Shown in pieces: positions 6,915 through 12,945 of a stretch of 12,945 bases of DNA. Position numbers and translations under genes: made by a program. The notes beneath the pieces were generated by a model that saw only the letters and a list, made by a program, of their open reading frames with translations, searched no databases and had not been told where the DNA came from. Numbering within the stretch: position 1 is the first letter of the stretch; the number at the start of each line of letters is the position of its first letter. Origin of the DNA: CAIOSQ01 sp044359885 (GTDB taxonomy: Bacteria; Pseudomonadota; Alphaproteobacteria; CACIAM-22H2); contig JBIKLI010000099.1 of assembly GCA_044359885.1 (NCBI GenBank), positions 1 through 12,945 of the forward strand, given 5' to 3'.

Positions 6915-7747
6915 CGTCCTGTTCCCGTCCTTTCCTGAAGCATCGCGAGGATCGCTGCCGCCGTCTCCTCGATCGACCGCCGCGAGGTCTCGAGCACGGG
7001 CCAGCCGCGATCCGTGAACAGGCGGCGGGCGGCCTGAACCTCGGCACGCACGGATTCGGGATCCGTATAATCGGTCTCGCGCATCTCGTTCAGCAGCCGC
7101 AACCGGTTTCGCCGGACCGCGACCAGCGCCGAGGGATCATTGGTCAGGCCGACCACAAGCGGCCCCCCCTGCGCGAAGGAGGGCAGGGCGTCGAGTGCCT
7201 GGGGAACCCCGATCCCCGGCACCAGCGGCACATTCGCAGCCTTGAGACCGCGATTGGCAAGATAGATGCAGGTCGGCGTCTTCGACGACCGGGATACGCC
7301 CACCAGAACCACGTCCGCGGCACCGAGGTCTTCAATCGCCTGGCCGTCGTCATGGACCATCGCGAAATCCATTGCCGCGATACGGGCGAAATAGTCGGCA
7401 TCCAGCCGGTGCTGACGGCCTGGCCGATGTCCCGCCTTGGTGTCGAGAAACTCTCCGAAGGCCTCCAGGACCGGGTCGAGGACGGCGATGCACGGGACGG
7501 AAAGCCGGCTGCAGGCCTCGATCAGGCTGGCGCGGATCTTTTCGTCCACCAGGGTGAACAGGACCACGCCCGGGCTGGCCTCGATGCCGGCGACGACCTT
7601 CTGCACCTGACGGTCGCTCCGGATCATCGACCAGACATGCTCGATCGGCTCGCACTGTTCGAACTGCGCCAGACAGGCGCGGGCCACCGCCACGATGGTC
7701 TCGCCGGTCGCGTCCGAAACCAGATGGACATGAAATTTCCTGGTCAT
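6911..7747 (-). CDS. Pyruvate,phosphate/water dikinase regulatory protein (bifunctional kinase/phosphorylase, DUF299)
   Basis: This 278-residue protein belongs to the family that inactivates pyruvate phosphate dikinase or PEP synthase by ADP-dependent phosphorylation of a Thr and restores it by Pi-dependent dephosphorylation. It thereby sets the direction of the PEP-pyruvate node. The N-terminal HLVSDATGET (8-17), the VHDDGQ motif (131-136) and the nucleotide-binding loop GVSRSSKTPT (150-159) followed by IYLANRG are the family signature. The ATG at 7747 is chosen because the family sequence starts right there and AGGGCGG lies upstream; the frame extends further back from a GTG at 7840 but without family-like residues and into the intergenic region. 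It is first in a two-gene unit with maf and diverges from hemE across the putative origin. I believe it corresponds to RP001 of Rickettsia. Target PPDK or PEPS is not in the window. Confidence 0.95.
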   Translation of the reverse strand: MTRKFHVHLVSDATGETIVAVARACLAQFEQCEPIEHVWSMIRSDRQVQKVVAGIEASPGVVLFTLVDEKIRASLIEACSRLSVPCIAVLDPVLEAFGEFLDTKAGHRPGRQHRLDADYFARIAAMDFAMVHDDGQAIEDLGAADVVLVGVSRSSKTPTCIYLANRGLKAANVPLVPGIGVPQALDALPSFAQGGPLVVGLTNDPSALVAVRRNRLRLLNEMRETDYTDPESVRAEVQAARRLFTDRGWPVLETSRRSIEETAAAILAMLQERTGTGR

Positions 7748-8121
7748 GTGCCGCCCTGGATGATTTGCGCAAAACGGGGACAACTCGGGACTTTTCCCCA
7801 GGCCCGGCGAAACCGTCCCCGCATATGGCCTCCAGTCCACCGATCCATCGCCGGACAGACCATCCCACGATCCCGGCTGGGGAAAGCGGGGACTATGGGT
7901 CTCATGCCATGTTCTCCCCGGTCTTCACAACCCCGGGCACAGCGCCGGAATCGCTTTGCCGGTAAGGCGCTCGCAGTTCCGCCCCCAGGTCAGGACCGGA
8001 TTATCCCGGGATGCGCCAGCCGGCCGGCACCCGCAGGGGACCGATCAGGCACAACGGTGATCCCCGCAATCGACACGCCCTACTTCCACTTCCTTTCTTT
8101 TTAAGATTCTTCTTGAGTGGT
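7748..8121. other. Candidate chromosomal replication origin (oriC) between the PPDK-regulator gene and hemE
   Basis: This 374-base gene-free interval separates two divergent transcription units. Its flanks match the conserved origin neighbourhood of Caulobacter and Rickettsia (regulator homologue on one side, hemE-hemH-hemJ-rho on the other). Seen directly: an AT-rich run at 8081-8120 (26 of 40 bases A/T in otherwise GC-rich DNA); seven TCCCC[A/G] hexamers on both strands (plus: 7795, 7816, 7915, 8061; minus: 7775-7780, 7878-7883, 7887-7892); 9-mers resembling DnaA boxes, TTTTCCCCA (7792-7800), TTATCCCGG (8001-8009) and TGATCCCCG (8058-8066); and two GANTC sites (7948, 8105). No perfect TTATCCACA box and no full CtrA site is present. 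The interval must also hold the promoters of hemE and the regulator, which I could not place with confidence. Confidence 0.6.
7764..7773. promoter_or_regulatory. Perfect 10-bp palindrome TTTGCGCAAA upstream of the PPDK-regulator start
   Basis: TTTGCGCAAA reads the same on both strands and lies 17 bases before the regulator's ATG on the minus strand, in the transcribed leader or promoter zone. It could be an operator half-site pair or part of the origin architecture. I recognise no specific protein for it. Confidence 0.3.
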
Positions 8122-9213
8122 ATGACGACCGTCATCGTCGTCGAGAACCGCGTGACCGAAAACGTCTCCGCCCCCTTCCTGCGCGCGCTTGCCGGCGAGC
8201 GCACCCCGCGCGCGCCGTTCTGGTTCATGCGCCAGGCCGGGCGTTACCTTCCCGAATACCGGGCGCTTCGCCAGCGCAGCCGGGATTTCGTCGCTTTCTG
8301 CCTAGACCCGGAACTCGCGGCAGAAGTGACGCTGCAGCCATTGCGCCGGTTCGACATGGACGCGGCGATCCTGTTCGCCGACATCCTGCTGATCCCGCAT
8401 GCGCTGGACGTCGGGCTGGCCTTCAAGGAAGGCGAGGGTCCGGTTCTGGAACCGGTGCGCGACGCCGGGGCCGTGGCGCGGATCGAAGCGGTCTGCGACG
8501 CGGTGGGGCAGCGGCTGACACCGGTCTATGAAACGGTTTCGCGCGTCCGCGCGGCGCTTGGCCCCGAAAAGGCGCTGATCGGTTTCGCCGGCAGCCCCTG
8601 GACGGTCGCCACCTACATGGTCGAGGGCGGGGGCGGGCATGATTTCATGCGCGTCCGGCGGATGGCGCTGACAGCTCCAGATCTATTCGGGCGGCTGATC
8701 GATGTCCTGGTCCGTTCGACGATCGACTATCTCGATCGGCAGATCCGCGCCGGCGCGGATGCGGTCCAGTTGTTCGACACATGGGCGGGCGTCCTTCCGG
8801 CATCCGAGTTCGAACGCTGGTGCATCGAGCCGACGACCGCGATCGTCACCGGGATCCGCAAGCTTCATCCGCGTACCCCCATCATCGGTTTTCCGCGAGG
8901 TGCCGGGACCGGACTTCCGCGCTACGCCGCGGCGACAGGCGTGGACGCCATCGGCCTCGATGCCGGTGTCGCGCCGGCCTGGGCAGCGACGGGCTTCGCC
9001 GACCGTCTATGCCTTCAGGGAAACCTCGACCCGCTGCTGCTCCTGGCCGGGGGGCCCGCGATGGAGACCGCCGCACAGGCGATCCTCCGCGCGTGGAACC
9101 GGCGCGCCTTCGTGTTCAATCTCGGCCATGGGATCACGCCCGACGTTCCGGTCGCGCATGTCGAGCGTCTGAGCGCCCTCGTCGCCGGCTGGCGGCGGGA
9201 GACGGGGGCATGA
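8122..9213 (+). CDS. hemE: Uroporphyrinogen decarboxylase
   Basis: This cytoplasmic enzyme of heme biosynthesis removes four carboxyl groups from uroporphyrinogen III to give coproporphyrinogen III. The 363-residue protein has the N-terminal substrate-binding motif MRQAGRYLPEY with R37, the catalytic aspartate D87 in LFADILLIPHAL, GFAGSPWTVATYMVEGGG with Y165, LQGNLDP and the C-terminal FNLGHGI. These positions agree closely with those known for the human enzyme. The start at ATG 8122 lies just after the AT-rich run; its ribosome site is weak, and a GTG at 8152 with GAGAA upstream is an alternative that would drop ten residues. An in-frame ATG at 8011 is rejected because the added stretch has no family similarity. 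Its stop overlaps the hemH start as ATGA, indicating a coupled operon hemE-hemH-hemJ. Confidence 0.97.
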   Translation: MTTVIVVENRVTENVSAPFLRALAGERTPRAPFWFMRQAGRYLPEYRALRQRSRDFVAFCLDPELAAEVTLQPLRRFDMDAAILFADILLIPHALDVGLAFKEGEGPVLEPVRDAGAVARIEAVCDAVGQRLTPVYETVSRVRAALGPEKALIGFAGSPWTVATYMVEGGGGHDFMRVRRMALTAPDLFGRLIDVLVRSTIDYLDRQIRAGADAVQLFDTWAGVLPASEFERWCIEPTTAIVTGIRKLHPRTPIIGFPRGAGTGLPRYAAATGVDAIGLDAGVAPAWAATGFADRLCLQGNLDPLLLLAGGPAMETAAQAILRAWNRRAFVFNLGHGITPDVPVAHVERLSALVAGWRRETGA

Positions 9214-10253
9214 AGATCGCCATCGCGCTGTTCAATCTCGGCGGACCCGATCGGCCCGAGGCCGTCGAGCCCTTTCTCTACAATCTGTTCAACGATCCCG
9301 CGATCCTGCGCGTTCCCGCGATCCTGCGCCGGTTCCTCGCTCGCCTGATCTCGCGACGCCGTGCGCCTAAGGCACGGGGAATCTATGCGCGCATCGGGGG
9401 CGGGTCGCCACTGCTGCCCAACACCTTGGCGCAGGCGCGGGCGCTCGAGGCCGCGCTGTCCGATCTCGGCGATGTCCGGGCCTTCCCGGTGATGCGCTAC
9501 TGGCATCCGATGACCGATGCGGCGGTTTCCGAAATCGCCGCCTTCGGGCCGGATCGCGTCATCCTGCTGCCGCTCTATCCGCAATTCTCGACCACGACGA
9601 CGGCATCGAGCCTCGAGGCCTGGCGAACCGAAGCGTCGCGACAGGGATTCCGCGCGCCGACGCGCACGCTGTGCTGCTATCCGGTCGAGAGCGGTTTCGT
9701 CGCGGCCCTTGCGGATCTGACCGCGACGGCGGTCGCGGCCGCCGCGGCGAACGGCAGGCCCCGGATCCTGTTTTCGGCCCATGGCCTGCCGGAGAAGGTC
9801 GTCAAGTCCGGCGACCCCTATCAGTGGCAGGTCGAACGCACGGCGCAGGCGGTCATGGCCATCGTCGGCGACGCGGCTGCCGATCACGTGGTCTGCTACC
9901 AGAGCCGGGTCGGACCGCTGAAATGGATCGGTCCGTCGACCGAGGACGAACTTCATCGTGCCGGTCGCGACCGCGTGGCGACGATCGTCGTTCCGCTGGC
10001 CTTCGTTTCGGAACACAGCGAGACCTTGGTCGAACTCGATCTCGAATACGCCGAAATCGCCAAGGAAGCGGGCATCCCCGCCTATTTCCGCGTGCCTACG
10101 GTGTCGACGCATCCGGCCTTCATCGCCGGCCTTGCGGTCCTTGCGCGTCGCGCGCTGGCGCGCGGCGATGCGACCCCCGCGCCCGATGGCGACGCACGGA
10201 TATGCCCGCCGTCCTGGACCGGTTGTCCGTGCCGGACAAAGCCGGCCGCCTGA
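9210..10253 (+). CDS. hemH: Ferrochelatase, with C-terminal cysteines typical of [2Fe-2S] forms
   Basis: Ferrochelatase inserts Fe2+ into protoporphyrin IX as the last heme step at the cytoplasmic side of the membrane. The 347-residue protein opens with ALFNLGGPD and has YPQFSTTT, the metal-inserting His in FSAHGLPEKVV (H191) and the acidic FVSEHSETLVELD with E268. Near the end, the segment ICPPSWTGCPC gives C332, C339 and C341, and a CC pair lies at 155-156. This C-x6-C-x-C plus one internal Cys is the arrangement of the [2Fe-2S]-bearing ferrochelatases reported from Caulobacter and Mycobacterium, so a cluster is likely here (inference). The start overlaps the hemE stop by ATGA, and hemJ begins 2 bases after its stop. 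Confidence 0.96.
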   Translation: MKIAIALFNLGGPDRPEAVEPFLYNLFNDPAILRVPAILRRFLARLISRRRAPKARGIYARIGGGSPLLPNTLAQARALEAALSDLGDVRAFPVMRYWHPMTDAAVSEIAAFGPDRVILLPLYPQFSTTTTASSLEAWRTEASRQGFRAPTRTLCCYPVESGFVAALADLTATAVAAAAANGRPRILFSAHGLPEKVVKSGDPYQWQVERTAQAVMAIVGDAAADHVVCYQSRVGPLKWIGPSTEDELHRAGRDRVATIVVPLAFVSEHSETLVELDLEYAEIAKEAGIPAYFRVPTVSTHPAFIAGLAVLARRALARGDATPAPDGDARICPPSWTGCPCRTKPAA

Positions 10254-10255
10254 AG

Positions 10256-10699
10256 ATGACCGCGGCGCTGACCGGCCTCTATCCCTGGATCAAGGCGATC
10301 CACGTGATCGCGGTCATCGCCTGGATGGCCGGTCTGCTCTACCTGCCGCGGCTCTATGTCTACCACTGTGCGGCACCGCCGGGCTCGGTGCAGTCCGAGA
10401 CGTTCAAGGTCATGGAACGACGGTTGCTGCGTGCGATCATGAACCCGGCGATGATCGTCGTCTGGGTCCTCGGGCTGGTTCTCGCCTGGCTCGGTGGCCA
10501 TCTGACCGAAGCCTGGATGATCGTGAAGATCCTCCTGGTCACGGGGCTGAGCGCGATGCACATGGTTTTCGCACGCTGGCGATCGGATTTCGCGGCCGAT
10601 CGCAATCGTCACCCGGCGCGGACATTCCGGATCGCCAACGAGGTACCGACGCTGCTCATGATCGGCGCAGTGATCCTCGTGATCGTGCGGCCATTCTGA
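10256..10699 (+). CDS. hemJ: Protoporphyrinogen oxidase HemJ (UPF0093, membrane protein)
   Basis: HemJ is the integral-membrane enzyme that oxidises protoporphyrinogen IX to protoporphyrin IX, the step just before ferrochelatase. From ATG 10256 it has 147 residues, normal for the family. It shows four hydrophobic segments (about 12-34, 60-80, 86-106 and 126-145), the first containing IKAIHVIAVIAWMAGLLYLP with the conserved H16, the third VKILLV with conserved K91, and the end NEVPTLLMIGAVILVIVRPF. The start is placed 2 bases after the hemH stop; an upstream in-frame ATG at 10202 would overlap hemH by 52 bases and add 18 residues without family similarity. With hemE and hemH it supplies three late steps of heme synthesis; coproporphyrinogen oxidase is not in this operon. 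Confidence 0.95.
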   Translation: MTAALTGLYPWIKAIHVIAVIAWMAGLLYLPRLYVYHCAAPPGSVQSETFKVMERRLLRAIMNPAMIVVWVLGLVLAWLGGHLTEAWMIVKILLVTGLSAMHMVFARWRSDFAADRNRHPARTFRIANEVPTLLMIGAVILVIVRPF

Positions 10700-10706
10700 C
10701 GCGCTG

Positions 10707-10735
10707 TTGACTTGCCGGCGCACGCGCGATTATAT
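10707..10735 (+). promoter_or_regulatory. Sigma70-type promoter for rho
   Basis: Eight bases after the hemJ stop lies TTGACT (10707-10712), five of six matches to the -35 consensus, followed 17 bases later by TTATAT (10730-10735) or, shifted by one, TATATC as the -10. The position suits rho, giving a leader of about 195-200 bases, although read-through from the heme operon remains possible since no terminator is visible after hemJ. Confidence 0.6.
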
Positions 10736-10831
10736 CGGTCTGATCGCGCCATCGTCCGATGGTTCGGGATGCTGCAAAGCGGCCCCGTTGCGATTTCACG
10801 CTTCCGATCCCACGGCACCCTTCAGAGATAT

Positions 10832-10843
10832 CCACGGCCGTGG
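10832..10843. promoter_or_regulatory. Perfect 12-bp palindrome CCACGGCCGTGG in the rho leader
   Basis: A complete dyad sits 8 bases before the leader ORF. It could be a protein-binding site or, in RNA, a short stem without a proper loop. I do not recognise a regulator for it. Confidence 0.3.
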
Positions 10844-10850
10844 CCTTTCC

Positions 10851-10939
10851 ATGACCGGCCTTTCGGCAAGGACCGGAGACCTGCGGGCGAAACGTCTCGA
10901 ATCGCGGGCCGACCAGACCCCTGAAAAGAAATCACGGCA

Positions 10940-10943
<4 letters not shown>
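10851..10943 (+). CDS. Putative 30-codon leader ORF overlapping the rho start
   Basis: An ATG at 10851 opens a 30-residue reading frame (starting MTGLSARTGD, ending TPEKKSRQ) whose stop TGA at 10941-10943 overlaps the rho ATG at 10940 as ATGA. The peptide is hydrophilic and rich in Arg, Lys and Ser, with no membrane segment. It has no clear Shine-Dalgarno site, nor does rho, which has only AAAAGAAA upstream. Overlap plus weak rho initiation suggests translational coupling or a leader-peptide control like the short ORF (rhoL) upstream of rho in E. coli. The frame is open further upstream to a TTG at 10707 inside the -35, so openness alone is poor evidence in this GC-rich DNA. No homologue is recognised. 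Confidence 0.4.
10855..10876 (+). promoter_or_regulatory. RNA hairpin in the rho leader
   Basis: CCGGCCTT (10855-10862) pairs with AAGG-A-CCGG (10868-10876) with one bulged A and a five-base loop TCGGC. It covers codons 2-9 of the leader ORF, so translation of that ORF would open it. There is no T-run after it, so it is not an intrinsic terminator; an attenuator or stability element is possible. Confidence 0.35.
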
Positions 10944-12334
<1,391 letters not shown>

Positions 12335-12338
12335 GCCG

Positions 12339-12945
12339 ATGCTGATCGTCGGTCTCACGGGATCGATCGCGATGGGAAAGACGGTGGCGGCGCGTCTGCT
12401 GCGCCGCCGGCGGATCCCGGTCCACGACGCCGACGCATCGATCCACGCATTGACCGGCAAGGGCGGTGCCGCCGTCGCGGCGGTCGCCGCCGCCTTTCCG
12501 GGATGCGTGCGCGATGGGGTCGTCGATCGCCAGGAACTCGGGCGCCGCGTCTTCGGCGATCCGGCGGCGCTGCGGCGACTGGAAGCGATTCTGCACCCGC
12601 TGGCTCGCCGCGCCGCCCGTGATTTCGTCGCCGCGGCCGCACGGCGGCGGCGACCGCTGGTGGTCCTCGACATTCCCCTGCTCTACGAGACAGGGGCCGA
12701 ACGGCGGCTCGATGCCGTCGTCGTCGTGTCGGCACCGGCCTGGTTGCAGCGTCAGCGCGCCCTGCGTCGGCCTGGCATGACGCCGGAAAAGCTCGACGCC
12801 ATACTGGCGCGGCAGATACCGGACCGCGTCAAGCGCCGCCGCGCCGACCGCGTCGTGCCAAGCTCGCTCGGACTGGCCGTCACCGGCCGCGCCCTGGCGG
12901 CGGCGCTGCGTGGCCTGCGCGCGCGGCGCTGGCGTCCGGGCTGGC
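12339..12945 (+). CDS. coaE: Dephospho-CoA kinase, 3' end beyond window
   Basis: CoaE phosphorylates the 3'-hydroxyl of dephospho-CoA with ATP, the final step of coenzyme A synthesis in the cytoplasm. The frame is open from ATG 12339 to the window end (202 codons seen, no stop). It shows the P-loop GLTGSIAMGKT (5-15), the HDADASIH substrate motif around residue 29, LDIPLLYETG, the lid-region ILARQIPDRVKRRRAD and VVPSSLGLAV near the end. CoaE proteins are about 200 residues, so only a short C-terminal piece is missing. The start is 4 bases past the rho stop, so it is probably co-transcribed with rho. In Caulobacter coaE lies on the other side of the origin near maf and aroE, so its place after rho is a local rearrangement relative to that genome (from memory). 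Confidence 0.95.
   Translation, partial: MLIVGLTGSIAMGKTVAARLLRRRRIPVHDADASIHALTGKGGAAVAAVAAAFPGCVRDGVVDRQELGRRVFGDPAALRRLEAILHPLARRAARDFVAAAARRRRPLVVLDIPLLYETGAERRLDAVVVVSAPAWLQRQRALRRPGMTPEKLDAILARQIPDRVKRRRADRVVPSSLGLAVTGRALAAALRGLRARRWRPGW

Noticed and set aside
8101..8116. Possible CtrA site (TTAA-N7-TTAA) in the putative origin
   Set aside because: Only TTAA-N8-TTGA is present; spacing and second half-site do not match.
8011..8121. Earlier in-frame ATG for hemE at 8011
   Set aside because: The added 37 residues are encoded by the AT-rich putative origin segment and do not resemble HemE.
10202..10255. Earlier ATG for hemJ at 10202
   Set aside because: Would overlap hemH by 52 bases and add residues not resembling HemJ, whose first helix starts directly after the ATG at 10256.
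10828..10836. DnaA-box-like ATATCCACG in the rho leader (7 of 9 to TTATCCACA)
   Set aside because: A single degenerate box with no partners nearby; it overlaps a palindrome and is easily due to chance.

Overview
The window is GC-rich (by eye about two thirds G+C), densely packed and reads as ordinary bacterial chromosome. Gene families and gene order point to an alphaproteobacterium. The strongest sign is the run hemE-hemH-hemJ-rho next to a divergent PPDK/PEP-synthase regulatory kinase gene, with maf behind it and coaE nearby; this is the neighbourhood described around the chromosome replication origin of Caulobacter and Rickettsia. I cannot name a genus.

Left part (1-6284), mixed strands: the 3' portion of a TrmA/RumA-type RNA (uracil) methyltransferase (+); tail to tail with it an HpcH/HpaI-type aldolase (-); divergent from that a YgjP/SprT-like zinc metallopeptidase (+), directly followed by a Bcr/CflA-type MFS exporter (+). 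The exporter's 3' end overlaps the 3' end of a bifunctional class A penicillin-binding protein (-). Divergent from the PBP is a RidA-family protein with an unusual Lys/Ala repeat tail (+), which converges on maf across a GC-rich hairpin.

Centre (6282-8121): maf and the PPDK/PEPS regulatory protein form a minus-strand pair with a 4-base ATGA overlap. Between that pair and hemE lies a 374-base gene-free stretch holding an AT-rich run, seven TCCCC[A/G] motifs and a perfect 10-base palindrome. By synteny and content it is my best candidate for the replication origin.

Right part (8122-end), all plus strand: hemE (uroporphyrinogen decarboxylase), hemH (ferrochelatase with C-terminal cluster-type cysteines) and hemJ (membrane protoporphyrinogen oxidase) form a tight heme operon. 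A 240-base leader with a good promoter and a 30-codon ORF precedes rho, and coaE starts 4 bases after rho and runs off the window. Rho carries an extra Ala/Pro/Arg-rich segment of about 45 residues between its RNA-binding and ATPase domains.

I see no mobile element, CRISPR array, tRNA, rRNA or evident foreign cassette, and no wholly new multi-gene system. The points most worth a second look are the putative origin, the Rho linker insertion with its coupled leader ORF, and the RidA tail.
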